Part shown: positions 1 through 12,509 of the stretch, in pieces
Layout of the letters: each line of letters opens with the position of its first letter
Numbering within the stretch: position 1 is the stretch's first letter
DNA from: Anthonomus grandis grandis
Taxonomy: Eukaryota; Arthropoda; Insecta; Coleoptera; Curculionidae
NCBI RefSeq assembly: GCF_022605725.1
Contig: NC_065548.1
Location: 14,603,644-14,667,643 of the forward strand
Length of the DNA: 64,000 nucleotides
Direction: 5' to 3'
Program-made: the position numbers and the translations under genes
Notes under the pieces: generated by a model
Told to the model about the DNA's origin: nothing
Database searches by the model: none
What the model saw: only the letters and a program-made list of their open reading frames with translations

Positions 1-166
1 GAGACAAAAGAATTAGCACACACATTTTTGTTAGCACAGCTGGGGGCTAAATGTCCAAGAGTTTTACGAAAAAAAGTCTATATTAACCGAGCTTGCGGGA
101 TAAAAGGATCATTTAGATATGTCTGTTTTGAAGTTATTTTTACATATTTTTTTGTCTATTATTAAC

Positions 167-631
167 CCACATATAGGGTGGACCAAATTAATGCGACTTT
201 CTTTCATTATGCCATTTTTTAGATTTTAAAATTACGATATCTAATAAATGGATTCTCAGACCGAAGTTTACTAAGAATACTTTTTTCACAAGAAAAAATT
301 CGATAATTAGAATTTTTTACTAAAACTTTATTATATAGGGGTACAAAAAAGCTTTGGTATTTTTAACACATACAATATGCCACAGGTATATGCTACAATA
401 TGCCACCGCGCTCTGCAAGGTATAGCGAATCCGTTGAAGGATTTTAATTTCGCGTTCCAAAAAACCCCCTCACACCAAATGTTAATTGTATTAAATGCTA
501 TGAAACAATCGACTTACTTAAAAAAAACGATTTATAATTCTCAGTTTGGCGCCCTGTATATTGAATACCGAGCGTCCAATTAAAAAATGGCATAACGAAA
601 GTCGCATTATTTTGGTCCACCCTATATGTGG
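167..631. mobile_element. 465 bp MITE with ~55 bp terminal inverted repeats
   Basis: The left arm (167-224) and the reverse complement of the right arm (575-631) match over about 55 bases, both beginning CCACATATAGGGTGGACC. No transposase reading frame lies between them. The TATA flanking the GGGTGG end suggests a TA target site, as for Tc1/mariner-type MITEs. The interior has no recognised homology. Confidence 0.8.
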
Positions 632-2559
632 CCGGCCGATTGGCCCCCCTTTTTTTCCGGACACCCTGTATATTGGATATTGTTATGAACACGATGGTAT
701 AAGTAAATGCGCCTGAATAAAAAAAAATTGTCGATTTTCGGTTAAGTGGATATGGGCAATAAACGTTATGAGTATATAATTAAAACATTTTTAATAGCAC
801 TCATTGTTGATTAACATATATGGGTTACTAAAGGACAAGTTGTAAAAAATGTTGGTGTTGATCTAGATTCTAGTAGAAGAATAGAAAAGCAGACTCTGCA
901 ATTTTTAGCTGACCTGATTTATGTAGTATATAATTGGGAAGTCACAGGGTAAGTAATTAAATCATCTCTTAATCCAGGCTTTTCCACTGTTATATTATTA
1001 AGGTCTTTTTCTGCAAGAAGATAAACGTTTACTGAGAAAGAAAGGAAACTACTAACATGAAATATATTTATTATTTATTTGAAAATCTATAGTCTGAACA
1101 GTATTTGTGTTTGATAAACCATAGGTCGACAATTGCTGCAAGAATTATTTCATAATACACATTTTCTTAATTACCAATTTTTGTCTGACCAACTTGTGTT
1201 AGTAATTTATTCTATTGGGGAAAGCATACCTGTAATGTTAATATTTAAAATATTATTATTAATGAATTTAATATCTTTATTTTTTTAGAAAAAACCATGG
1301 CGAAGTTAAGTCTGGCTGGACATCATTATTTGTTATTTGACATAACCATAAAATTATATCAAATAAATAAACAAACACGATAAGTATATAAGCAAACTGA
1401 ACTTGATTATTTCCTACTAAAGCATTTCATTTTTTAAAGATCTTATTGTAAGCTGCAAAGCTAGCTCTACCCTAAAGCAACGTGTATATTTGGGTCAATG
1501 ATGCAGTTTGTCTTTTCCTAACAGATCTATTTTAATCTATATATTTTCTATTTTCCAAAAAAATCTACAGCAAGCATTTTTACTTTTTTCTAATTTCTTA
1601 CTATAATAGTAATTTCTATTACTATGTTATTATAGAAAGTCAATTTATAGGAGAATAATACCGTCACAAACTTTTACCTACCTATTATAGTGATAATATT
1701 GGTATAGTAAACAACAAACTTTTAAATTCTTTTCAATAAAAAGATCAACCTGTTTAAATATTTAAATATCCTTGTCTTAAATGTTTTAAATGACGATGTT
1801 TACAAAGAATATACAAGCTTTGATCACTTTCTTGCATTTTTTTAGTTCAACGACTGATTTTCATTTAAATATTCCCCGCAGCTTAACGCCAAAATCTACT
1901 TTCAATATATTACTTCTCTCCGCATTATTTTCCCTTTTATTTCTATAAAATTTAATTAAAAAATTCAAGTCAGTATACATCAAAATAGCACACACCATAT
2001 TTAAAGATTTACTACATTTAATGTATAAATTGTGTTGGACATACATGTACAAAATCAAATCAAATCGGCATTAAATCTTGCTTTCATCTAGAAAAATATT
2101 TAAAAATATACTGCTATAAATCACGAAGTATAAAAATTCAGTAACCCGTAAGTGTCGCAAACTGTCTCCGACAACTTACCCCTAACGCATTCTGAATAAA
2201 ACGAAAGAGCTAAAACGTGACGTGGGTAAAATAAATGTTTCACCAAACACGCGAAATAAAAGCGCGCTAAAACTTATTTCGCGTTGTGGGAAATGTAGTT
2301 TACCGATAATGTCTTTTTGTCCCATTTGTTCTAGTTATTGTTAAAAAAAAGGGCAAAGTTGGTAAATTACTCATTCACCAACTCATAAATTTTTTGGGAA
2401 TTGGTGGGTCGAACGAATTCTGAAAATGTATCGTGGTGCACATTCATAAAGGAGCAAATAAGAAAAATAATATCCACCAATAAGTCGTATGCACTTTTCA
2501 AATAACCTGGAGAAATGTATAAAGGATAGACTCATCCCAATTTGGTCTCATTGCTGAGC
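632..2559. other. gene-free AT-rich stretch
   Basis: No supported gene. A short ACACCCTGTATATTGG fragment at about 660 resembles other transposon ends in the window. Bases 2120-2300 are less repetitive and more GC-rich than their surroundings, but have no coding signature. Confidence 0.4.
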
Positions 2560-3620
2560 GCAGTACTAATGATTCTATATATGAATTAATAAAAAATGTT
2601 ACATATAAGCTTAATAATGGTGATAAGTGTCGGTCATGTAGCGGTTTTCCTCGACTTAGCGAAAGAGCAAGCTTTTTGATACGGTGTCAACATATCACAG
2701 ACACAATAGTTTGCTTAAAATATTAAATAGATTGAATATTGAGGGATCTCTTTTAGGTGTTCAAAAGCTATTTTATAGGCCGGTACCATTACTTTCGCAA
2801 AGGTAATGTGATGAGCGAAGCGATTACCCCAAGGCACCATTAGGACCTCTTTCGTTTAATCTTTACAATAATTGTCTCACAGAACTTTGTCCTTAACGGT
2901 ATAATTATATCATATGCTGGCGATATAGTAGTCTTTCTCCATGGTTTATTCTAGTTTGAAAATTGAGAATTAGTACAATCAAAATAAGAATCCCTGAAAC
3001 TCTCTCTAAATATAAAAAAAAATTATTTATGTACAAAAATAGAAAATTTTGAAGAAGAAAGAGCAGCCGTCAAAAATATTAATTTTCATAGACGAACACT
3101 TGAAATGAAAAGAATACGCATTGCTTATAACAAAAAAAGTTAGAGCTTTTATACATACATTTTATCAGCTACGAGAATTTCTAAATAAAAAATTCCTTAC
3201 TAAATTATGGTTTTTAATCTGGGGTGGTCTGCGCAACAATTTATTGCAGTAAATTAATGTTATTTAAAAAGCAATTCTAAAAATACAATTTAGAAAAATG
3301 GACTTTACCCTACTAATCTGTTATTCTGTTACGAAAATATTTATCATATTCGAACACTGTATATAAGACCTTTGTGTCCTTCAGTAATCTAAGGCTTGCA
3401 TCAATTGCATCAATGTGTTACTTATCTGGATCCTAAATGTTACAACCTCCTAAATAGTATAGGAAAAAAATGTAAGAAAATATTATTTCTTTATGTTAGA
3501 CTCCTTATCTGTTGGCACTTATGAATGTCCACATCTAGCTGCAACTTATAAGGAAAATGAACTTATTGAAACATATAGAGTTATATAATGATTTGTAATG
3601 TATGGATTAATAAAATTAAA
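2560..3620 (+). pseudogene. degraded non-LTR retrotransposon (Jockey/CR1-like) reverse transcriptase and 3' end
   Basis: Across several shifted frames the plus strand reads like a LINE reverse transcriptase. In order there is VAVFLDLAK (about 2639-2665), then LNIEGSLLGVQKLF, then PLGPLSFNLY, then IISYAGDIVVFLHG near 2905-2945. The last corresponds to the YADD box, with the first Asp changed to Gly. Further on come motifs typical of LINE C-termini (WGG near 3220, AILKI near 3270), and it ends in an A/T-rich tail near 3600-3620. Stops and frameshifts are frequent, so this is dead. The subfamily is not certain. Confidence 0.7.
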
Positions 3621-4935
3621 TTAAACTTATCCAGTACCCGATATTATGATATATAATCAATAACACTCATAGTTATTTTTCCGTTTAAGTATTTATTATA
3701 CATTTTAAAAATATTATTTTTTTTTAAATTTAGAAACTTGATTATATTGATTTTGTTAAACTTTTAAAATATTAAATTAGTTTTTTTCATTACTTTCAAG
3801 AGTAGACGATGCTTTTGCATTATGTAATTTAACCTCGTTTTATAATTTTTTGATAATTTATTAATAAATTTCTTCTACATAATATTCTATTGTAATTCTG
3901 GAGCACACTTACTTCAGGAATACTTACTTTCTTGTGTCAGGAACACACTTTTTATTAACAACGTCAACCTGACTCGCGTTGACCGTCGTCTATATCTCTA
4001 AATATCCATGAAACAATTTAGAAATGTTTACAATTTTCTACATTGTTTTTGCTGATAGAGACGAATAATTCCAAGAGAGTACTATAATTTAAACTACAAG
4101 GATTTAGAATAAAATAATCTAAACAACCTATTTGGTAAATCTCAAGCTAGATAAACTACTAAAAACTAGACACAATAGGTAAAAATAATAAACTTAATGT
4201 AAGTAGAACCCTAAATAAGCATAACTAAATAATTTAAACTACAAGGTATTTTACGTTTTCATAAATATATTTTTTATTTATTAGTTCCACACAATCCCGG
4301 TTTTCCAGAATTGAGTGTTTCTATAAATACAGCATCTTCCATTATTAATAAACAAGGTGTATTATCAATAATGGTAAATATTTTAACAGCAGATTTCTTT
4401 TGAAAAAAAAAGAGGTTAAGTTAAATTTTCCTAGTCCGAAAGTCAAAGGCAACGGATACAAGGTGATAAACTTAACGTATTTTTTTTTAAATTTTAGACA
4501 TAAATTTAGCATTTATTGTTAATTTTTAACAAAAATTAACTTTTTTTTTTAATTATGTCATAGAGGGTGCCACCAGCAATATTTTGATTTTTTTTTTAAT
4601 TTCGTAATTTTTTTAGGCTTGGTCCAATTAATTTTTTTTTTAAATATGTATTGTTCAAACAATTTTGCTTAGAAAAGGTACACTTCAAAAATCGAGCTAC
4701 GATTAACTCAACAAAAACGACATTCATAAATTATTTAAATTGCTTTATTACACTTCAAGTGAATGATAAAATGTTAAAAAATAAAACTTATGAATATTTG
4801 CCAGTAAATGACCGACCCGATCTTTATTAGTCTTAATACATTTTAGAATTCTGAAAAATCGCCGAATCTTACTAAATAATTGCTCAGTTCGAAATGACTC
4901 AGTAACAGTTAATATTTTTACTATTAACTGCTTTC

Positions 4936-5364
4936 TTGTGACTATTTTATTTTCGTAAGCAATTAATTTTATCCCCATATAAAAAATCCAATGTGTTAAA
5001 GTCTGGACTTCGTGCGGGTTCCGACTTCCACGTCATACGCAACAAGTAACAAAAGTTAACAGAACTAACAAGCAAAATGCAATAAAAGGTAATAGATAAT
5101 GTTACTAATTGTACGTGTTTTGATTTTTTATAACCACTTTTCAAAATAACTGACAAGAACATATACCCTGGCACTAATAATGACATTTATAATAATTCGT
5201 CTTGTCAGGTACAGGCTACTGAGCAAATATTTTAACCTGAAGTAGGAAAATTTAATTTTACTTCAAACGAGTTGAAAATTTTAAATGTAAATATCTCGAA
5301 AATGGTTAATCGTAGCGAGATTTTAAAAGTATACCTTTTTTAAGCAAAACTAGTTGCGGAATAT
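4936..5364. repeat. direct repeat copy 1 (blocks A1 and B1, contiguous)
   Basis: Block A1 (4936-5175, starting in TTTTCGTAAGCAATTAATTT) is roughly 90% identical by eye to 5868-6101. Block B1 (5190-5364, starting AATTCGTCTTGTCAGG) matches 7285-7475. Small open frames in A1 and A2 are repeated with it and are not genes. Confidence 0.7.
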
Positions 5365-5365
5365 A

Positions 5366-5864
5366 AACTCCTGGACAAAATTATCGCACCACTAATTATT
5401 TTGTCAAGAAAATTTAAATAAAAATAAATATCAGTTAAAACAGTTATAATATCTTTTCTCGTATAAAAAGCAGAACTGGACAAAAACTATGTTTATGCTT
5501 TATCATGGAACATGCTGCTCGTGAGGAGTGAGAATACATCCGCAGGAAAGTTTTCATAATTTGATACGAGGAATGCTGCGAAGAGTTCAAGCGGTCATTG
5601 CAGCTAGAGGTGGCAATACACGTTATTAAGAATTCATTATGGGTCTATTGTTTTATTTTTGTATCAAAATTGAAGTTAGTGAAAATCGATGCTTTTCCTT
5701 GTATTGAATTTAGTTACTTAAATCTCGTTTTGTTAAATAGTATATAATTGTTTTTGTTAATTAATAATGCATAGTTAACAGTGCTTATAAGTTTGCTTAT
5801 TTTTTTATCTTTATTAAAAAAAATCTCTAAAAATCAAGTGGTGCGATAATTTTGTCCGGGAGTT
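5366..5864. mobile_element. 499 bp Tc1-family deletion derivative
   Basis: Inverted ends AACTCC(T/C)GGACAAAATTATC are followed by GCACCACT on both sides and flanked by TA dinucleotides at 5364-5365 and 5865-5866, the Tc1/mariner target duplication. Inside, on the plus strand near 5573-5630, the peptide MLRRVQAVIAARGGNTRY followed by a stop resembles the extreme C-terminus of Tc1-type transposases. The element is therefore an internally deleted copy that kept the last transposase codons. Confidence 0.85.
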
Positions 5865-5867
5865 TAT

Positions 5868-6101
5868 TTTCGTAAACAATTAATTTTATCCCCATATAAA
5901 AAATCCAATGGGTTTAACTCTGGGCGACGTGCGGGTTAAGGTTTTCGACTTCCACGTCATACCCAACAAGTAACAATAGTTAACAGAACTAACAAGAAAA
6001 ATGCAATAAAAGGTAATAGATAATCTTACTAATTGTAGGTGTTTTGATTTTTTATAACCACTTTTCAAAATAACTGACAAGAACATAAACCCTGATACTA
6101 A
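5868..6101. repeat. direct repeat copy 2, block A2
   Basis: Near-identical copy of 4936-5175. It begins immediately after the Tc1 derivative and ends where a 1.18 kb insertion starts. Confidence 0.7.
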
Positions 6102-7280
6102 TTATTGGGAAATAACCCAACAACACCCTTTTCTGTCATCGAGATGTATTTATTTTTTAATTGGTCTATGTTCATAATTTTAAGGATATCATCGTTTCCT
6201 AGAAGGTTCCCACAGGTCAGAAAATAATCAAAGTGGTTACTTTTAAACGTTTCAAACTTTTAAAGAAAACAAATATACCCATAAATTGCCATAAAACTAT
6301 CAGACTCTTTGGTCTTAAGCCCGTTTTCACATCCCTTGTTAATGAAAGATGCACTTATTGCACATCTTTACACCCACTAAGTAACACAAGCTGGTAAAAA
6401 AGGTCGCACGGTCAAAAGTTATACAGTCGATCTGAGTTGTTGTAGAAATCAGGTTGAGTCACGAGTTATCCGTATACCCTTTACTCTTTAAATCCTAATA
6501 TGGGTCTCTCTCTCTCCAGACTCTTGATGGCTAAATACTAGTCCAATAGTTGCAGTGTACAGTCGAGTTGAGGCACTGTCATCGAGAAGAAGTGTGTGAA
6601 TCGAGTCGCGAGTCGTAGTCGCGATCGGAGTGAGAAGTTGCTCACGGAAGTTTTCATTATTATCTCTATTACCCCTAATACCTAAGACGGGTTTTTCTCT
6701 TTTTTCTCGCTCTCTCTCTCTCTCTCTCTCTCTTTACACCTTTAGTGACCTAGAAAGGTCCGTAAGCACCCTTATACTTTAAAACCAGTTAAAACTACCT
6801 GTATTATTGTCGCTAGTTATGAGTTCGGTCGTCGTGTGTTGATACAATAGGTTAAAGTAATTAACCCATTGTAATTAGAGTAAAAGCACCATTGTTAATA
6901 GTTAGTAAGTTAAGTGTTATAGTTAGTAGTTAAGTGAGATTACCTGCTAAAAAGCAAAGTGAGCGTAAATAAGGGAAAATTAAGTATACACAAAGACAGC
7001 AAAGACGAACATGAACACAATATGAACAAATGCATAGTTTACAACTACTTTAATGAATAACTGTTCCATTTTCCTGTCTTCGGATCTAATAAATAAGCAT
7101 ATTTTGTTTTGGTAAAGTTTTGTTTCATTTATTAAGTTAATTGGTTCATCGTCAATAAGCTGTGGTCCTTCGATAAACATACAAAATAAACAAGTACAGT
7201 CCACTAGTACTCTCCAGTGGCACAATTAAACAATTGTGTCCTCCTCTATTTGGGGAAGAAGCCAAGCAGCAGTTTCTCCT
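6102..7280. mobile_element. 1.18 kb insertion splitting repeat A2/B2; possible solo LTR
   Basis: Copy 1 shows blocks A and B adjacent, whereas here they are separated by this segment, so it was probably inserted. Its edges read TGGGAAATAACCC at the left and CCTCCGAATACA at the right, compatible with TG...CA ends of a long terminal repeat. It is more GC-rich than its surroundings, contains a CT microsatellite and has no long frame. No clear target duplication was found, so the LTR reading is tentative. Confidence 0.4.
6710..6734. repeat. (CT)n microsatellite
   Basis: About 12 uninterrupted CT dinucleotides inside the 1.18 kb insertion. Confidence 0.9.
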
Positions 7281-7284
7281 CCGA

Positions 7285-7475
7285 ATACATCTTTCATAAT
7301 TCGTCTTGTCAGGCACAGCCTACTAACCAAATATTTTAACCTGAAGTAGGAAAATTTAATTTTATTTAACTATAATTTATAATTGAAAACTTTGAATTTA
7401 AATATCTCGAAAATGGTTAATCGTAGCGAGCTTTTTAAAGTCTACCTTTTTTAAGCAAAACTATTTGCGGAATAT
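7285..7475. repeat. direct repeat copy 2, block B2
   Basis: Matches 5190-5364, including the words TATCTCGAAAATGGTTAATC and TTTTTTAAGCAAAACTA. Its right part overlaps the inverted arm that pairs with 4370-4715. Confidence 0.65.
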
Positions 7476-7760
7476 ATATTTCAAATAAAAAATAAAATTA
7501 TGCCAGGCCTAAAAAAATTACGGAATTTTCAAAAAATCAAAATATTACTGGAGACGCCCTTTATGACATAATTTAAAAAAAAGTTCAATTTTAAATCTTT
7601 CCATATAAAACAAAAAAAAATTGTCCAAATTTTATTAAAAACGAAAAGTAAATGCTAAATTTATGGTCAAAATTAAAAAAAAAACATTGTAAACTTAAGT
7701 TAACTTAATTTTTTTTAAAAAGGAATCTGCTGCTAAAATATTTAAAGATTTAATTTTAAT

Positions 7761-9730
7761 AGAGTTCGGCAGCATTAAACGCGCTAGGCACCCACTCATG
7801 CGGAATTATCACTGCGGAATATAAACACGTAAACAAATCCCATAACTTGGACCTCCTTAGAAAAACCTAGAGCACCGAATCGGATACAAAATCAAAACAT
7901 AACTGGGACATTAACATACAAACACACAAGGACACTAGGAAACACAGGAACAATAAACATTATCAAGCCCTAACTACTCGAAAATATTGCTGTAATATTG
8001 CTGTCGATAATATTGATTGACGCCAATAAATAATCACATTTATAATAGTAGCCTAGCAGATATTATGCAAATGCAAAAAAAATACACACTTGTGTGACTG
8101 TTGAATACCGGAAATGGTTAGGCAGGCTTTTCTTATGGCTGGTTGATTTTAAATGAAAGATGGTTAACTTAGGTCTTGAGTGCAAAAACCAATACATTAA
8201 CTTGCAATATCAAATCTAAATTACAACTTAAAAAGAGAACGGTAGCGTTTCATTGTTTTTTTCGATTTCTTTTTTGATTCCTTCTCTATCAACTAGTGTT
8301 TGACCCAAATTAAATGTGGCTCAGACCGACGTATTGAACTTTCCGTTTCAGCGGTAATCCCAAGTGATAAATCGGAAAATTGCTGAAGCACTGCCGTTCT
8401 CTCTCGAAAAGGCTTTCCCTATTATTTTCCGGTATCTAAGAAAGAACTGCATTGCTACAAGCACTCGTTGATTTTATAAATATTAAGTATATTCGTCTTA
8501 ACAAGATTAAAGCGTTCTGACCAGAAAATAGAAAATCGTCGGTTAAAATATTGTTCTGCAGTCAAAGGTATCCAGTTTATCCGGCATTCGATTGTTTTGG
8601 CTGCAATATACTATGCTCACACGGCAAAGATGCCTGGAATCCGACAAAGGCTCATGAATTTATCGCCTTTTTTTGATAACTTTTCTCCGCAATGCTATTA
8701 TATTGAAGTGTTTAATGGTATTCGACATTATTTTATTACTAGTTTTAATTTTAGGTAATGGGCAGGTTTAAGATACTTTTTGAATTCTTAGTCAAGAGTT
8801 TTAAGTTATAATACCTCGTACAGTCCTCGTACAAGTATCTTAATAAAGGATAGATGTTGCGATAGTTCCAAGACTAGCATATCCCTCTCTAGAGCTTCAT
8901 AGTTGTTAAAACATTTTTCAGCAGTTTGTCACCTAGTTTTTCAGCTAGCTAAATGTTCCGGAGCTTAACCTTCCTTCATGAAGAAACTGCATTCCCTGAT
9001 TTTTTTTTTAATTTTCTATGATGTTCTCGAAGGTAAAACTGCCCTGTTAATAATCCCCCTTAGGAGTGCGTAAGTTGGTTTTACTTATACTAGAGCTTTA
9101 AACTTTTTAGGGTTATTGGTATTTGAGTACCTGGGTAGCCTATCCATCAGAAATTTCTTCACAAATTTTGCGGCAATGACTATTTTTTTATATAAAATTT
9201 ATTAAAGAGAAAAATGGTAAAGATAAGTATAGTTACACGTTTTTCTATATAAACAAATTTGACATTTCTGCCTCCCAATGCATCTCATCATATTTCAAAC
9301 GATTTTTTTTTTCTTTTTTTTGTAGACCGACATTAAATTATAGATCCCAAAAAAATTATATTACCGCTATTAATATAAACGAATAGCCAAAGCTTTTATA
9401 AATATTCTGGACGTGTTCCAAAAACCTTTTTCAAAAAGCCATAATTTTTTGTTGAGCTGAAGGGTTTTAATTTAAATTACGAACATTCGCAGTGGTAAAT
9501 AATTTGCGTTTCCGGACACTTCCAGCTTATCTCGTAGGATATATTACAGTAATTGAAAAGGCTTAAAAAGTTCTTTTTTTAGAAATAACTAGAAAAATTG
9601 TTTCAGGAAAAATTATGAGTAATAATATAAGAGTAAATAATTAATTTCTTCATATTAAATTCTAGTTAATTTTTAAATATCAGATTATTCGATAAATTGA
9701 CCACACTACCTTGCATACATACATGCAAGG
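7761..9730. other. no gene recognised
   Basis: AT-rich sequence with only very short frames. I see no homology to a host gene, RNA gene or intact element. Confidence 0.4.
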
Positions 9731-10033
9731 TAGCTTACAACCCACGGTGGGTCTTGGCTGACTCCATTTGTTCTCCATCAGATTCATGTCCAAAGTGATA
9801 CTTATTCATTTTTGTGAGATCTGCCTTGATGTTGTCCCTCCATTTCCACATTCTCATGTCTGTCATCTCGTAGTCTATGAACATGTCCGTACAATCTTAG
9901 GTTGACTTATTTGACAATATTACCTTCGCCAAAAATCTGACTCATATCTTTCTGTATTTTTCTTCATTAGCCTTAGACATTCTCCATGTATCGCACCCCT
10001 AATTGATTATTGGCCTTATAATGCTTTTATATA

Positions 10034-11501
10034 CAGATTGGCGAATGAATCACTATATATATAAAGTTCCTAATTGGTAAGATGTTGCAACGCCGCCGCC
10101 GCGACGGTACGCTGGTATTCGAGGTTTGAGCTCGATTCGAGCTCGATTATTTTAAATTTTATTTTACTAAGCGATGGTGGAGCTGTATCTCTTGCGGCAA
10201 CATTTTTAAAAATATTACACGGCATTGGTATAATATTTTTCTAATGCAGGAATTACATGTGTAAAAGCATTGTTTTTATCAAAATAAAATATAAACTCGA
10301 ATATAAATATTATAAAAAAACAGAACATAAAACTCTCAAAATAATAAACTCAACAAATAAATAATTAAATAAAAGGCTTAAAAATAACTCCTTCTTTAGC
10401 TAAACAGTACCGTAAAAGCTGTTTCTTACTTCCAAAAGAGCTTTAGGTAAAATTAAATTGGCACATTTGGTTTCTCAACTCCTCTAAATTCGTTGGCCTA
10501 CTTTTATGATGTTTATAACTACATATTCTCCTTAAGATAACCCTACAAATAAAAGTCATTTGGTGACAAATCGGGAAATCTTGGAGGCCATTTAATATTG
10601 TCAGTCCCACTAATAAGGCGGTTAGGACAATTATTTGTTAAAAATACTTTTACTCTAACTACAATATGAACAGGTGCTCCATCTTGTTAAAAATAGACTG
10701 ATCCCAGGTCTATATCAGGGAGGAGTTGAACGGCAGTAAGAACTTGGTTTTGTAACAACTTAAGGTATTTTTTGACGTTCATTGTTTTGATGCAATAGTA
10801 CCATCAAGAATTAATGAAAAATGGCCCAATAATATGATCGCCTAAAATATCAGCCCAAAAATTTAACTTTCGAGGGTACTAAGTACGTAACTAAAAACTT
10901 CTGTGCCCGTTTTCGTGAGACCAGTAACAAACAAAGAAAGAATTATTATATTTACCATGCAATGTAAAAGAGGATTGATCTAACAAAAAAATATTTTCAA
11001 AGAAATTTTAGTTTTCCATCATGATTTCACATATGCCATTCTTCGCCACTGGTCTTCAGGAAACACCTCCTAAGTTTTGGAATACATAAAACATTTGTAT
11101 TCATGTTTCTTTCAAATACTCGTCACAGTTTTACGGAGCATATCCAGTTCCTCTCCAACACTTCTGCTCTGCAACACTGCTTCCCGCCGTTCTCCTTGAC
11201 CTTTTTAATAAGCTTTCATGTGACAATTTCTACATTCTCTTGGAGGCAAAAATATGTCTCAAAATTTGATATTTAAAATAGTTTTAGCACAAGAAAGCGG
11301 TCAAGTTTAAAAATTTACGGAGAACAAATCCCTGCATTGTACTGCCGATCATACAGCAAAATAAGGTCTGCTGATTGTGCCATGCCCAAAGTAGCAAATC
11401 ATACGATCGGAATTCACTGCGCCGCTTATTAATCAGAAAGTACGCGAGAAGCAGTGTTGCCATTAAAAATGCCTATGTGTAGTCTTCTATTCGCCAACCT
11501 G
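10034..11501 (-). mobile_element. 1.47 kb DD41D-type Tc1/mariner element, degraded
   Basis: The ends are inverted: CAGATTGGCGAAT at the left, and CAGGTTGGCGAAT as the reverse complement of the right end. Both are flanked by TA (10,032-10,033 and 11,502-11,503). The transposase is on the minus strand: QDGAPVHI near 10,665-10,690 and WPPRFPDLSPND near 10,570-10,605. That puts 41 residues between the catalytic Asp of QDG and the Asp ending SPND. Stops and shifts abound. Deletion relatives occur at 26,378-26,926 and 44,400-44,569. Confidence 0.8.
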
Positions 11502-11563
11502 TATAATGATGTTTTATATTTTCACCTTTAAGGTTCTTGAGATAGTGCTGTGCCCATGTCTAT

Positions 11564-11960
11564 TTATTCACAATATATGTGAATATAGGTCTTCTCATTC
11601 ATTTTCAGTCCTATTTCTCTTTGAGTAGCTTTTTCTATGCAATTAAAGACCTTTTTTACTATGGGTGTGAAGTCTCGAATGATGTCAATGTCATCTGCAT
11701 ATGCTAATAATAGTTTCGGTCCGCGGGAATTAAGGAGTTCTCTTTGAATTTCTGCCGACTTGGTAGCTTTCTCTAGGGCTATATTAAAGAGTAGAGATGA
11801 CAAGGCGTTTCCCTGTCTTAATCCGCTACGTATCCCAAAACTATCCGAAAGACTATTATTTATTCGCACTCTAGGTTTTTTTTGCCTTCCATACATGTTT
11901 TCGTAATCTGGATGAGTTTTCTTGGGATGGTGAATTTAGCCATTGTATTGCACACTTCAG
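11564..11960 (-). pseudogene. reverse transcriptase palm fragment
   Basis: The minus-strand frame contains FTIPRKLIQITKTCMEG, then SDSFGIRSGLRQGNALSSLL, FNIALE and the catalytic box LLAYADDIDII (about residues 63-73 of the open part). YADD is intact. It lacks the endonuclease and most of the thumb, and the beginning of the fragment is in another frame. It belongs to the LINE at 9,734-11,980. Confidence 0.8.
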
Positions 11961-12269
11961 ATATTTCTCAAGTCAACGATCTCAGTGTATCAAAAAAAAA
12001 CTTAAAAAATTAATGTCAAATGTCAAAAATGTCAAATACTTTATTTGCTAAGTTTACAAACTTGTGCTAAAAGCTTCCTAATCCTAGAATTTATAATACT
12101 AGTATTTATTTGGTTATACAGGATACAGAATAAAAACAGAATACAGAATCGATTTTGATTGTACATAGCAGCATATTTTATATAATCAAAGAAAAAACCA
12201 AAAAATAAGAAAAGAAAAGGCAAGAACCAACATAAAAAAAGAATAATAAAAAAAATCTGATCAACAGAT

Positions 12270-12500
12270 ATATAATTAATTTTAAATATTAAAATAAGTC
12301 ATTAAAATACTCTTCAATGCTGCAGTAAGCTTTTGGTAAGATTAATTTCTTTAGTTCTCTCCTAAACTTTTTAAGGTCTGTAACAGTCCTAATCGAAAAT
12401 GGAACATGATTAAATATTTTGCGACTAATAAATATAAATATAAATATAAACAATTAATCTTAAAGTTGCGCAGGTTAAAGGCGATTCTTGCTTCTACACA
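12270..12500 (-). mobile_element. 3' end of a non-LTR retrotransposon
   Basis: The minus strand reads IFNHVPFSIRTVTDLKKF, then RRELKKLILPKAYCSIEEYF and a stop. This is the characteristic C-terminal peptide of Jockey/CR1-like LINE ORF2 proteins. The homologous 3' end at 57,200-57,360 reads IKNLKVF...KRELLNKVYYYIEEF. Confidence 0.6.
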
Positions 12501-12509
12501 TATAATGAA

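Larger units (their letters stand above)
4370..7760. repeat. composite inverted/duplicated repeat complex with nested insertions
   Basis: Bases about 4370-4715 match the reverse complement of about 7410-7760; shared words include ATAAATTTAGCATTTA, AATATTTTGATTTTTT and GCTACGATTAA. Between these arms a block of about 430 bp (A then B, 4936-5364) occurs a second time, but the second copy is split: A2 at 5868-6101 and B2 at 7285-7475. A Tc1-type deletion derivative (5366-5864) lies between the copies and a 1.18 kb insertion separates A2 from B2. No transposase is identifiable in the arms, so the founding element cannot be named. Confidence 0.65.
9734..11980 (-). mobile_element. non-LTR retrotransposon (endonuclease-RT type) fragment interrupted by a mariner-like element
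   Basis: On the minus strand the reverse-transcriptase part lies at 11,980-11,502 and the C-terminal part at 10,033-9,734. The latter reads YKSIIRPII...CDTWRMSKANEEKYRKI, then WKWRDNIKADL, ending SAKTHRGL before a stop, as in insect endonuclease-reverse-transcriptase ORFs. The two parts flank a TIR element (10,034-11,501). The stretch usually found between the RT palm and the IIRP motif is missing, so the LINE was also internally deleted. Frameshifts occur throughout. Confidence 0.75.
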
